Of a stretch of DNA of 64,000 nucleotides, positions 33,272-46,600 are shown in pieces. The notes beneath the pieces are model-generated. The model searched no databases, had not been told where the DNA came from, and worked only from the letters and a program-made list of their open reading frames with translations. The stretch is from Kryptolebias marmoratus (lineage: Eukaryota > Chordata > Actinopteri > Cyprinodontiformes > Rivulidae), in the NCBI RefSeq assembly GCF_001649575.2, contig NC_051439.1, positions 3,449,826 through 3,513,825 on the forward strand. Direction: 5' to 3'. How positions within the stretch are numbered: the first letter of the stretch is position 1; each line of letters starts with the position of its first letter. The translations under genes were made by a program, and so were the position numbers.

Positions 33272-34189
33272 GATTTATAGCTCCCAAGTGGAGATTTAAC
33301 GGCCTTTGCAGGGTGCCTCACACAAATCGGGTTACAGCTAGAAAATTCATTTCCACCACTTCTCCTAATTGCGCAGTCATTAAACACGCGAAAATGAACG
33401 TTCAGTCCTGAAACACACTTTGTTTTATATTGTATAATTTCTCAAATTAGTCACTTTCTTACTTTGCGTCACCTGGGCATTGTCTTTTCTGGCGAATGCA
33501 GCAGTTTTGCGAGAAACTGGGATGAGCGTGAACTCTTTAAACAAGAATCAGGAGGGTTGTGTTGTAGCAGCCACTGTATCACAGCAGACTGTCTGTTTTC
33601 ACTGCACAGCTAAAGAAAAATGATATTTGTTGATTTAAAAATAAAAAATCATAATTTAATTTGGGCTTGTCAGAGATGTAGCCAGGTTGTGGAATTCTTG
33701 CTGGCAGTAGGATGTCCAAGCAAACAGCGTGTAAAAGAAAAGAGTTTAATGGGTAAAAGACAAAGCTGAATATGTTCTCAAAGTCTCAGTGGGTTAAATT
33801 GGCTAATAAGTAATACTCCTCATATACATCTTGTGGCTTTTTATTTTTTTGTTTAAGATTATTGTTTTTTGTCTGCAGAGCTGCAGGTGAACACATATTT
33901 GGTTTGTACCACCTGAACTGAGCTGTAATCTGAGGCTTTGTGCTGCTGATAACTGCGAGCTGAGATCTACTGAACCCGTTTGTTCTTTAGACCAGCAGCT
34001 GAAACTGAGGCAGCTCGTCACAAACCAGCCTGTTTGCTTTCATCCTGGACTCTGTTATGTTTATTGAGTAAATAAAGTTTTTTCAAAAATCACTTTTATT
34101 TCACCTGTCTTGACTTTTCTTTTTTTTTTTTTTTTTTTAAACTGCAAAGAAGCTGCTATTCATAAAAATCACAACTATGGGTGTGAATT

Positions 34190-35195
34190 CATACCATTAA
34201 AGAGCTGGCATTCCTTGAAAGAATGCATATCACCCGCCACCTTTCATGCCAGGGTTTTAGATTTAGATCCTCTTATAATGAGAAATGAAGTTGGAGCCAT
34301 GTTATCAAGCCTTGATAAAAATATCATGCATGAACTCGCGTGTATCGTTTAGAACAGCAGTTCTCAACCGGTCCATCATCAGGACTCACCATCACCCCTT
34401 AATGAGGATCAGGGACCTGAATGCTTTGCCCAGGCAAGTGGGTCCCCTGCTCTCCAGTCACGAGTTTAGAGCGTGTGTTGTGGATGACTCTCAGCTTCTA
34501 CCACAAGTTTTAACTCAGTATTGACATTTCTGTGAGAGCTAATGTCAAACAGCTGTGGCAGCCATTGAATTGGAATCAATGACTTCTTTCTATTACAATT
34601 CATTCAGTGGGTCATGAGATATTTTGCTAACAGACAAACAGGGCTGACTCCAAGTTAATGCTGGGGATTCAAACAAATCTCTTGTACAACAAATGTTGTG
34701 AAATGACTCTCAGCTACAACCACACCACATTCTAGCACAATATCTGTAAATTTATCCAAATTATTGCCATTTTTGTTTACTAAGGCAGCCATCTTGAATT
34801 GGTTTGGCTCCAAGAGTTACAGCTGCACATCCAATGATTTCTTTATGAGGTTTTCGATAAAATACAGTCACTGGTTCATGAGATATTTTGTTGACTCCAA
34901 ATAGGAAATGGCAAAATTTTAAATAAAGATTTTTGACTAATCTGTAATGCTTCAAGTGTGTGTTGGAGATCAGTCTCAGCAACTACCACACCAGAATTTG
35001 GGTCAGTTTCTGTATAACTGACTTAGTTATATTCATTTATCTTTTTCAAGGTCAGTTGGCTGTGGCAGCCATTTTGAGTCAGTTTAACTCCAAATGTTTA
35101 TCAGTTACAGCTGTACATCCAATGATTATTTCCTGAAATTTTCAATAAAGTCCACCCAGTGGTTCAGGAGATATTTTGCTAAACATCAGACACAA
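34190..35195 (-). repeat. Tandem-monomer family, three monomers plus hairpin tail, reverse
   Basis: Begins with the inverted tail GGCATTCCTTGAAAGAATGC (34207-34226) and CATATCACCCGCCACCTTTC. Three monomers follow, whose 'gagatattttg(c/t)t' blocks lie near 34615, 34879 and 35168, spacing 264 and 289 bp. 'ggcagccat(c/t)ttga' occurs in two units; the first has ggcagccattga. Confidence 0.7.
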
Positions 35196-35698
35196 ACAAA
35201 CCTCGTGCTATAAACAGGCAAATAAACCAAATCTGTACACTCTTAAATTTTTATTCTCTCAAAACGTGTTGTTTCCTGTTAACATTTTAGAATATTTTAC
35301 ATAGCTGTAAAGTACAAAATGCAGATTAAAAACCACTGAACAAATAAAGGGTGAGGAGGGAACAAAGTGAACGTGTGAAAGTGTCCCAATCTGAGTTACT
35401 GATATATGTGACCAACAATATGAAGACTGAATAAACAATGCAAGGCTGTCAAACCATTTCCAGGTGTGTTTCTAATGAAACTGAACTTCTGATACTAGTT
35501 GCATATGAGCAATGGGTTTTCTGCTTGTACACTGGTCATAAGAAGACTGTAAATTTAGCTACTTCATAACTGATGTGGCAACATTTCCTGGAGAACCTTT
35601 GAGCTGAACGATTTCATTTATGGCTTTTATTGAGGTCACTTGAGTTGGACGTGTGTTTAGGGACAGAGCCCGCAGTACAAGGCAAAGATGGCAGTGAG

Positions 35699-35722
35699 TG
35701 TGTGTGTGTGTGTGTGTGTGTG
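35699..35722. repeat. (TG)12 microsatellite
   Basis: Uninterrupted TG run. Confidence 0.95.
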
Positions 35723-36261
35723 TTCTTGCTGAAATGTCCTTCTACTACATCCACATTGAAGACTTTTTCCCTCAGGTCAGTTCTGTAACTGTATGATGGT
35801 CGTAGTTAAAGAGCAGACCTGGTCCTAATGAAGAATTTGCAAAAGATTCATTCGACTTGTCCTCAACTTTTACCGCTTTTATGAAACTTTAAATAGCCAT
35901 TTAAAAAGGAGGGTTTTAAAGCAAAACATCTAACTGGTTATAATTTGACTCTTATTTGATTGTCTTTTTGCTTCAAGTTGCCTAATAAGATTGGCTTCAA
36001 GGTGAATCTGCCTTGTTTTCGTACATCCACACAGAAATAATAAGGACCGCCTTATTCCAAATAAAAATGACTGAAAGTTTTGTGTCAAAGTAAGATCATG
36101 TCTTTTTTTGTTTGCTTCTGAATATGCATCCCTTTGCTGTTGTCTTATGTCTTTATTATTAACAGTTTTAGTTTTCTTTTTATAATAAGTCTCATTTAAC
36201 ACTTCTGTAACATGATGTGCAGTCTGGATACTTGAGCCCATCTTCAGTCTGTCTTCTACTC

Positions 36262-36455
36262 CAGTGGTTCCCAGAGGTGCGGTCATAATAAAGGAAAAAA
36301 GTATAATATGAGTTCAAGCTCTTTGTGTTTTCAATATGATCTTATTGACTTTTTTAGCCATGTTTGTGTAGTTCAACTAAAGCTATGTGACGTCACAAGT
36401 TTGTGCCATTGTTAATGTTTGGGTCACAAAGTTAAAAAACATTTAGGAACCACTG
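36262..36455. mobile_element. hAT-like MITE
   Basis: The left end CAGTGGTTCCCAGAGGTG and the reverse-complemented right end CAGTGGTTCCTAAATG are inverted repeats. The flanking 8-mers TTCTACTC and TTCCAGTC agree at 6 of 8 positions. Confidence 0.65.
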
Positions 36456-36769
36456 TTCCAGTCACCTTTAGTGCTTAGAAATCCACTGCATTAAATTAAA
36501 GCCAAAGAACATTTTGACTTCTGACGGTAGAGTTTTCATTAAAGCAGGCTGTCACCAGTTTAATCACCATTTATTTTTACTTCATATGCATCAATAAGAA
36601 GGTCTGAATATTTTAAAGTTGTTTAAATATCCCTAATAACAGTATGAATAAATTATAATATAAACTCATCACTGATGAGATTTGCACTCTTACGGCATGC
36701 TTCCCAGTAGTTCAATTAATAGCTCCAATTCTTTGAAGTGATGTTCAGTTTAAAAGTTAGGAAGAAAAA

Positions 36770-37520
36770 TATCTTACCTGTTGTAGAAAGGTCTTTGAAC
36801 AACCTCGGTTTGGAGAAATAGTTTCATTCTGACCAGATTTACAAGCTGATGGCTAGTCTGAGAGGGGCCAAGTCTAGTCTCAAAAAATCCTCGGCAGTTC
36901 GTGTACACGCCAGGTTTTAAACCTTTACGTTGTTGGCAGTTTTGCCAACATTGTTTATGAACATTTTCAAGCACATACAGTGCAGCAGCAGCTAGCTGTG
37001 GCCCTCCTGGTGCAGTCTGGGGCGTCTCAGGCGGGCATGTCACTGCCAAAATAACAGTGCAGTGCTAAGTTGTCATTGGGGTAACACCTGGTTTATAAGC
37101 TTGACAAAACTGACATCACAGTGGCCGTCATGTGGGGGGTGTGACTTCTTCTTCTTCTGCCTCTCCTGCTTCTTGTCTGTAATTTACAGCAGCGACACCT
37201 GTTGTTTAAAAGGAGAACTGCAGCGAGTGCTGTAGGTCTGAAGCGCCGGCGTAAACTACAATGCTGCTCCCTTGATGGCACAATTCGCTTGAGCGATAAG
37301 TGGGAAACAGTATAATCTCAGCTTTAATTTATGACAGCGTTTGCATGAACTGCTATGAAATGTTTGAAATTGGAGAAACACGCTTTGGTCTTGGCCCCGC
37401 TCTGACCAGCTGTAAGTTTGATCAGAATTGAACTCTTTCTCTCCAAACTCAGGTCGTTCAAAGAGCTATCTTCAACAGGTAAAACATTAATTGTTCGTAG
37501 TCCTTTCACAGAACCCCTGT
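36770..37520. mobile_element. Inverted-terminal-repeat DNA element, copy 2
   Basis: Arms of about 105 bp: TTACCTGTTGTAGAAAGGTC...TTTGGAGAAA...GGGGCCAAG (36774-36872) against the complement of 37380-37490. The same arms occur at 1690-2370. The interior has no recognised gene. Confidence 0.65.
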
Positions 37521-38504
37521 TTCTGTCTTAAGTCTGAGCTCCTCACCAATTCACAGCGTGTCTGAGGCAGACATGGAGTTAACTTCTGCCTCCCAGGTGT
37601 TAAAGATGTGTGAACAGTGGCCACAAAAGTCACAGATTTTGGTTTTCGTACCACTTCTCAGATGAGTGTGGAAGTGTCTTTGAGTGTGCAGACTTGTGCT
37701 GGAAATCACCTTTATATTTGTTCAGTTTGTAGATTTATTTTTTCTCTCTCTCTCTCTGTATTTTTGAGCCACTTTTATAGAACCGGCCCCAGATTTATGC
37801 ATGCTAGCAGTTTGCATTTCACACTTGTGTGGCTGCAAGTCAAAGTCAGTGACAAATAAGGCGAGTCAATTGGTCTTGCTTAAAGTTGCAAGAATATCAC
37901 AATAGCACCATATCACCCTAATGTAAAACATACTTCATGCATCTCTAGATATAGTGTATATTTGTTATTAGATAGATATGAAATTAGGAGTTTAGTACAC
38001 AAGTGATGAATATATTTAAAGTTTATAACTACTGCCACAGGTATGTTCAGAATACAGCCTGTATGGATCTGTATTCAAACCTGACGGGTCGCTTAAACTC
38101 ATTAATCGGTTTCAAATCTCAACAGTCAAATTCTGCACAGCGCATATTTAGTTTGCATTTACACCTGGAGAGTGTAAACTGTACAGCACCACTGTCCTAA
38201 TCTTTACACGGCATTTACAAAGCATCAAATTCACACTCCGAACTCCAACAGCACAGTATTACAGTTCACAACCATTTTCTAAAGCAGATTGATCAAAACA
38301 CCATCACCCTCTGTTTGTTAGAGGCTTCTTAACAAAGCAATGCCCAATCAAAGCAAGAAACTGCAGCTAAGGAAAAAGAAACTTTTACAAACATTCTTTG
38401 GTTGAGTGTGAAGCATTCCTGTGCTTTAATTTATGCTAAATTTCTTAAAAAGAACACAAAGAAGAAAAAAAGGACCTTCAAAAAGTGGCTTAGATACAGG
38501 CAAA

Positions 38505-38664
38505 AGTGAGAGCTTCAACCTAAACTCTAAGATTTATTAATTGTCATAAAATAATATAAAAAAAATCTAGTGGTAAAAAGCTCGCTCTGATTGTACACAA
38601 ATTCTGTTTTCTTCGATCCAGGTTGCCTAGGCAACGTTCCCTCCCGATAGCCTTCTCATTTCTT
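38505..38664 (-). other. sptb: sptb 3' UTR (candidate end)
   Basis: The nearest AATAAA on this strand is at 38533-38538 (seen as TTTATT), about 130 bp after the stop. A longer UTR is possible. Confidence 0.4.
38533..38538 (-). promoter_or_regulatory. Candidate poly(A) signal, sptb
   Basis: AATAAA on the - strand downstream of the stop codon. Confidence 0.4.
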
Positions 38665-38862
38665 TCATTTCTTCTTGGCAAAGCGACTGAACTTCTTCTC
38701 CTTGTCTTTCTTGGCAGAGCTGGGCTCAGGGGGGGCAAGTGAGGAGGAGGAGGAGGGGGCAGGCAGGCTGTGGGTTTTGGCCCCTGAGGGCTCCGGTGCC
38801 TCCTCTGCTGCCAGGGTCTGAACGGCCTGCTCCATCGCATGGCTCCAGCACTGGAGCTCGTC
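38665..38862 (-). CDS. sptb: sptb terminal coding exon
   Basis: 198 bp: [20 protein letters not shown] (last PH helix with its conserved Trp), a Ser/Pro spacer and the basic end [15 protein letters not shown], then TGA at 38665-38667. Confidence 0.93.
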   Translation of the reverse strand, partial: DELQCWSHAMEQAVQTLAAEEAPEPSGAKTHSLPAPSSSSSLAPPEPSSAKKDKEKKFSRFAKKK

Positions 38863-40548
38863 CTGGAATTAAACACAGCACACACACGAACGTGTCGGCT
38901 AACGAAGGGTGGTCCACCTCCAGGGAGGCAGAGTGTGTGTTTGTCTTGTAGAAAATGAACAAATGGGAGGAGTTTGTGACATCAAAGGTACTCGTTGTAA
39001 AGTATGAAATCAAACATTAAAAAGGTTCTCCTGAATTGTATTAAATGGTGCAGACTGAAAGAGTTCACTCCAGTAGTTTTTCAGGTATATTAATATGCAA
39101 CTTTGAAGTGCAGGTATGCACTCAATGTAAACAAAGCCCTTTTATCTGCATACTTTACTCAATAAATCTGAGCGTACATATGTACTGATCAAAACTGAGT
39201 TCTTGATTTCGGCTCTTTGTGGACGTCACCATTGTTGACCTACTTTCAGTCACTTTGGCTGTTTCTGTAGATAAACTCGTGGTGGATGGCAGCAACAAAT
39301 TTAGCTAACAAATGTTTAATTTGGGGACACATTTATCATTGATATGAGAAAAAAAATTGTGTGGATTTTATTTCTTACTTCATTAACTTTTTTTTAACCT
39401 GGCTTCGTGACTTTGCAGTGAGTACCTTTAAATCAGGTTAGTAGCAAACTTACAGCGCTATTATTTTGTCAAACTAGATGAACATTCTAAATGTGTAAAT
39501 GCCATCAGCAGCAGATTCATTGAAGGTTGTGCAAAGGTATGATTCGTTTCACAAAAACAGGTAAAACTTACGTCGTCTTTACACTGGAACAAATATTCAC
39601 TGCCGTCTGCAAGACTGTGAGAAGAAAAGGGAGGAAAACAACTGAATTAATGTTTTTATTTATATTAGAAACACACTGATTCTCTTAGAACATGTTTCTG
39701 AAAGTTTAATTTGCTCTTTTTTTTATTTTTTACCACACTGAATTGTCAGGCGTGACATTTGATAAGAGTCTCTATAGCTTCAAATGCCACTTAAATAACA
39801 CTTCTGAATGAAACATTTTCAGCTCGTCTTCAATGCAAAAGTTCTTCAAGTTCTGAGAGATTTAGGATGTCTTACGCACACACACAGAAGGTTTTCTGGA
39901 AGTGGCTCATTTTGGAGTTTAGTGTCTGCTTTGGGTGAATCTTCTGCCTTCTCCTGACATTTTGTATTCAGAATTTGCTGACACCTTGTGAAATCGCTGC
40001 AGCGTATTCTGTCACATAAACCCTAATGCAGAATATCCCCCCCCCCCCGTATCCAACAGTGGGGAAGGAGATTTTGTCAAATGGAGCTCTCTTTATTCTT
40101 CTGTAACTGTTTCCAAAGAGCTCAGCTCTTGCTTCACCTGTCCACAGTGATGAATCCACCATGTAAGAATAGTTTGTGCAGCTCTACCTTCCTGGTGGTC
40201 TGCGTGCAGCGCTCAGTGAAAAGCTTTCTTGATCTCTCAATTCTTGTCTTGCCTGATTTATGATTTGACTGGTCTCCTGCACAGTTGAAATCACAAACCG
40301 GAACAGTTTTGACATTTTGATACCCTCCCCCTGCAGTGAAGGCAACATTTATCTAAATCTTTAAATCCTCAGTCTGCGGCTGAGAGGAACCCGGAGTTCT
40401 GGAGAGAAAAGGATGAAGATTTGTTAAATCCCTGAGATGTAATTAGCTGACACCTTTTATTGATATTTGAAATATTAATAGTTAAGTAAAAAGCTAAATG
40501 TTCCATGTTTCCTATAATTATCACCGAAAGGCGTAGCAATAACATTTT

Positions 40549-40616
<68 letters not shown>

Positions 40617-43600
40617 CATTTATCTCTATCATTAGCAAAATATCTCATGGATCATTGAACAAATTTTAATAAAACTGAAAAGGATCATTTGGTTGACATC
40701 TATTACTGATTAATGTTTGGACTCAACCATACTCAAGATGGCCACAAATGCCAAATGATTTTAGTCAACTGCAGCGGCTGGAATTCAGTTCTTTTTACAT
40801 ATATTGAACTAAAGTTTGGTGTCTTCATAGCTGAGCCATTGCATTACTTTTGCTTTCACTGTTTAACACTTCATGTAGGTGATTTGTTCCTGCTGCAGGG
40901 GCTCAGTGGTCAGTGTTGCAGTCTTATAATCCTCAGGCTGCAGATTTGAGCCCAGGTTGCGACAGGAGGGGCGTCTGGTGTAAAACAATTGTCAAACCTT
41001 TCATGCAACTTCACTCACTGTGGCAACCACTGAAGAAGGGAACAACAACTTCATGGCAAATCATGTACAGCCTGCAGACGTTTGTCCTACTAAACACTAT
41101 ACAGACTTGAACTTGTTGCCATAGCTGTATAAAATTAAGCACCCAGCCATGCAGTCTTTATTTGCAAACATTTTAGATACAAACTGTTTTGTTCTGAAGA
41201 GCTCAGTGATTTCAAGAACTGTACTGTGATAGGATGACACCTTCGCAATAAAACAGTTCATGAAATTTCATTCCTGCTGAGAGACTACTGCCCCATGGTC
41301 AAATGTAAGTGATATTATTACAAAGTGATCACATAAAGTCACACAGCGGGATCAACGACTGCTATAGTCGATAGTCTGCACAAGTCACCAACGCTCTGGT
41401 GATTCCACAACTGAAGAGCTCCAAACCTCCACTGGCATTAATGAAAGCCCACAAATTGTGCAGCAGGAGCTTCGTGGAATGACTTTCTATGGACGAGCAA
41501 CTGCATGCAAGTTACACATCACCAAGCCCAAGTCCAGGTGTCTAACGGAGTGGTGGAAGCACACAGAAACAGGACTGTGGAGCGGGGGGTCCTGCTTCTC
41601 TGATGGCGGTCAGATGGGGGGGGTCTGGGAGAGCGTTACCTGCCAGACTGCACTGTGGAACCCACAGACACTGTGAACTAGGAAGTTTGGAGGAGGAGGG
41701 ATATTGATAATGGACTGTTTTTCAGGGTTTGTTTGGGTTTCTACTCCAACATGACTGCTTTAGTGCACAAAGCAAGAAATATAAAGACACGGTTTAATGA
41801 GCTTGCTGTGGGAGAACTCGATCGGCTCGCAACAAGTCCTGACCTCAACCCACCTTTGGCATGAACTGGAACAAAGATTGCAAGTTTTTAGTCCGACATC
41901 AGGGCCTGACCTCACAAATGCTCTATAATGAATTGGCACGAATTCCCATAGAAACACTTCAAAATGTTAAGAGCTGCCACTCTTCCAAGTAGAGCAGTAG
42001 CTGCAAAGGAAGGGAAGGGAAAGGGTTCTATATTACAGCATTTGTATTAGAATACAATGTCATACAGTCCCCCTTGATGTGATGGTCAGGTGTCCAAAAA
42101 CATTTGTCTGTAGTCTACTGTATATAAAATATATGTAAAGAAAAATGAACCAACCTTTTAGTTTTATTATTCATACTGAGTAAAGAATAAAATCCAGACA
42201 CAATATATCAAAAGTTATAATGTATTCCATTGAGAATAGTGTGCTCCAAGAGTTTGAGAAAATGCTCTTGCTGAGAGTTGAATGAGAAGACTGACTTTCA
42301 TGTTTCACTGTTAAAATATAAAATGCAGAAGTCAGAAGGTGGTTGATTTTGCCCAAAAATCAGTTTAAAAAGGCTGCCTGGCTTTGTCAAAAAGTTTTAA
42401 AAAAGAAAATCAAATTTTCTGCACCTCTTAAGCTTATATACTATAGCTTATCTGTTGGAAGGGGTCAATAATTGAAAACAACAGGATGGGCTGTCACATG
42501 GGGTGGGAGGTGAAGGATGGAAACAATGATTTTCTAGAGTCTCTGCTAGTCGGTGTCAAAACCCAAAGAAGTAGTCACAGTTGTCAAATGATAATTAACT
42601 TTTTTGAAATTCCTTTTGTCTGAAAAAGATGACTTCAAAAAGAAAAAGGGTTATATATTTGGCAAAAAAGTCTGCAGATTAGTCTGTACCAGAATATCAA
42701 CTCTTTGTTGATTTTAAACTTGGTTAAAAATCAAATGTGAAATTGATCATTTTCTTACCGAAGCTTGGCCACATGCTTCTTTTTCTTGTAGTTTGTGAGG
42801 ATCTCCCAGGTGGCATTTCCGAGGGACATGGGGTCCTCACCATGATACGTCACTCCATGACCAAAACCTTTAGCATCCTTATAGACCGAGAGCTGACCGG
42901 GCTTCAGCACACAGTACAAGTTGTTCCATGACCTGAGAGGCAGAAAAAGGAAATGATTATATCTGTTGGATTTCTGACAAAACAGATTATTTTACAGTTA
43001 CACCAAACAATTAGGATGTCACTGAAACAAAAAATTGCAATCTGTCTTTCAGTTCATTAGAAGCCTTAATTCTCTGTATACCAGATAAAAAAAAGGTTTT
43101 GCTTGCTATTTTAATAACAACTTCCTTTTAGCAGCATTAATAATGTTATAACTACAAAGGAAACAACAACAAATCTGAACTGTCATTTATGAAAAGTTTT
43201 AATAAAAGATTCATAATTTCCCTACAAGAGGCATCTGTTCACTGACAACAGGACGTTTTTACGTGTGTATGTAAAATTGACAAATAGAACCATTATTGTG
43301 TTTTCCAAGGTAGCTGTGGTGGCCATCTTTAATTGGGTTTACTCCAAAATCATCAGTTTTAGGGGCACTTCCACAAATTATTTTGTAAGAGTTTTAATAA
43401 AATCAATGCAATGGTCCAAAAGTTATTTTGCTAACAGACACAGAGTTGATTCCAAAAATAAATCTCAGTTTTAAACAAAGATCTCAGCGACCTGTTAGCT
43501 GTGGAGTACAGTATATGTTGGGAACGACTCTCAGCTACTATCACACCAAATTTTAGCTCAATATCTGTTAAACTGACTGAGTTTTAGCCAGTTGGAAGAA

Positions 43601-46600
43601 ACTTAGACATTTTAGAGAGCACAGACTTTAAGACAAGTTAAATAATTCCTCTGGCAATATTTTGGTGTGGTTTCTGGTAAATTGTGTGACCATGGTAACT
43701 GTTCCAAAAAAGTTGGGATGTTGTACAAAAGCCACTAAAGGTCACAGCACTCGGAGCCGTTTAGAGGTGGAGAGTACTATGTATCTGCAATGCAATGCAG
43801 ACACCAAATAAACAAATAAATCTTGAAGTTACTGGTGGTTTGCCGTATAAACTAGTTCACAGTGGTCTTTTTCTGAACCTACCTGTTTGAAGCCTTCTTT
43901 CCGGAGCCTTCCACATCATGCTTGCGGCACAGCATGCCCTCCTGCAGCACTGTCTGGGATCTCAGGGGCTCCGTGGGCATGGTGGCTGCCCTCTCAGGTT
44001 CTTTTGAAGTCACTATAGAGATAGAGGGCTCCAGCTCCAGAGAGGCACTTTCTCTCATTTCTGACTCAATGGGCACTGTGGATTCACCAACAGTTCCCTC
44101 CAGCTGACCCGAGCTTGGCTCCACTGCACCAGACTGGAGTAACACAAAAAAATAAGACAAGAAAGAAAGAAACAAAAGCTAACACATCAAACTTATCAAC
44201 TGTTAAATCTGATCCTTCAAACAGGAGAGCTACGATTAGTTAATCCAAACTAGTCTTTTTAAACAAGACAGGGTCTGTAAAGACTTTACTAAATTAGACC
44301 TGGAAACAATATAAAAGAATGAGAACATGAATTGAGTTACTGACCAGTGTCTGTTCCTCAATAGTGTAAAGTTGTGAAGATTCTTCTACAAAGCCTGTGT
44401 CTTCTCTCCTGAAAGAAAGAGAATAGAAAGAGTAACTTATTAAAGGTTTGAAAGATCAAAACTAATAAAGCATTAGAGAGCATCTTCAGATACTTTTTAC
44501 TTTCTCTATTCTATCACTGGCTTCAGTTCCACACTCATTTATTATTACAGCAAACGTTTTAATGTAGTGAAAATATAACTTCAATAAAGTCTATTTAAAG
44601 CTGTCAAGATAAGTTATGCTACACAACTAGTATTACTTCAATGTTTTTTTATTTTTCAAGGGATTTACTTAAAAAAGTAAAAGTCTAAGTGTGTATGCAC
44701 GTACAGGACACTACAATCTTGTGTATATGTTTCCGTTTGTACCTGCTCTCTTTATCTGAGCGTTGTTGTTCATCTTTCATAAACTGCTCAATCTCCTGCT
44801 GCTGCTTCCTTAACGCCAACAGCTCCAGCTGCAACACAGAAGTGTCCTGAGATCAGTAACTGGTGGTTATCCTTTACTGCTAACAACATTATTACCAAAA
44901 CAAGCTTTTTTTTTCCTACAGTGGTGAGGCGCTCCAACGCAGAGAAACGCTCCTCCCAGGTGGCGGTGGATTTCTCAAAGGCCTCATGCCTCTTGAGGAG
45001 TTTCTCGACCTCGTCCACAGAGTGACCCAGGTCTTTACTGGCCACGTAAGGCTCCTGGGCGATGAGCCAGGCCTCGGCAACTGAAGCATCTCGTGCAAAC
45101 TGGCACACCTCCAGCACTGGGTACAATAAAGACAGCTGGTAAGAGTTGATTAAAAGGTCTTTGGAGACTAAACTAAGATTTAGTTTTTCTTAGTAAAGAC
45201 AAAAATAGTAGATATTGAGTTCAAATTTAGTATGTTAGTATCTGAGGGTCATCCCCAACACATACTCTGGCCCGTGTTCACTACTGCATGCGATTTGCTC
45301 TAATTTAGTTCCAAAATCTGCTCTCAGTGTTTCCTCTGTCTGTGCATCATATTCACAAACCAAATAGCTCTGTCACAAACAACAGGGTAAGAAACTGTTT
45401 ATCCCACAAAAGAATTACTTGCAGTTACATGTCCTAATCTCTGAACCACTGTCTGATAAAAAGGTAATATAATCAGATTTTTTCATTCTAAATGTAAAAC
45501 TTTAATTTGATTTACACACTTTTTTTTTTTTTACAATTTTGACATAATATCTGACAAATTTCACTAGAAGTGAGGATAAATAATCCTTTTTTGACAGCCC
45601 TGCATTCTTTTGTGAAGGAAACAATGCAGCAGATTTTCTTCAGAGACGTGAATACTACCAGCACTCAGGAGACAGAAAATTAGGCTAAATCCATGCTGCA
45701 AGCAGTGCTGGTCTTTGAGAATCAAACGTTTTTTGCCTGCCGGTTATCTACGTAAATATGGGAGGGATTGCCTCTATATGCGTTCATATTACCCCATTTA
45801 AATCTGGATGAGCCCAGAAAGACACTGTGCCAAGTCAAAGGAACAAAGCTTTGTGAATTAGACAGCTGCACAAAAGACAGACAAACTGTTAGTGAATTTG
45901 GGCACAAACCGTGCGAGATGTGTGAGATCTTATAATATCCCATGAAATCACGCATTATGTTATTTTCAAGGTTTGACCACAATGGCTCCAACTAAGTCAT
46001 TTCTCATCATAAGTTGAGAGAAATGCCATTCCTTCAAGGAATGCTAGGCTTTCATGTAGAAAATTATATTTTCTACAAAATGCTAAAGTGTGACGATATT
46101 ATTTAACAATATTTTTCAGAGGAAGCAGATTTTTTAAAATACATTTTGAACATTTTTTTTTTGGCAATTCTGTCTAAACAAAGCGAAAAAACTCCTCTGT
46201 TGAAAGCATTTTATATATTTAGGAGATTTAATCAATAAATGTTTTGACCTTTAGCATTTTGTGAAAAGAAATTTCCACACACACACACAATACAAGATTT
46301 GCTTCAAGTCTCAACAGTGTGTGTAGTTCTACTCACAAAGTCGGAGCCAGTCCCATCTGTCATCCCACTTGAACATCATTTCCTTCCTTTTCTCAATCAG
46401 CTGAACCAACTTCTCTTTGATCTGAAACAAGCAGTTTATATAGTCGCAGTTACATAGCAGCAATATTAAACAACTCAGCCAAGGACAGCCGATTATATTC
46501 CAAGAATTAGTATTGTGCTGTAATTAACTGATTGGTATACTCAAGCTGGGGGTCAATTGCTTATTTAAATTCTTTTGGTTTTCTTATTTCTAATTAGTGT

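Larger units (their letters stand above)
32182..33290 (+). other. snap23: snap23 3' UTR
   Basis: Two AATAAA hexamers, at 32713-32718 and 33266-33271, offer alternative ends. The span to 33290 assumes the distal one. It contains the 48-bp TG run at 32573-32620. Confidence 0.55.
33291..38500. other. Intergenic region between the 3' ends of snap23 and sptb
   Basis: Holds a three-monomer repeat (34190-35195), a TG run (35699-35722), a hAT-like MITE (36262-36455) and an inverted-repeat element (36770-37520). No coding sequence was recognised. Confidence 0.6.

Noticed and set aside
40369..40638. His-Thr-rich 89-codon frame on the - strand
   Set aside because: Translation of the (TG)31 microsatellite.
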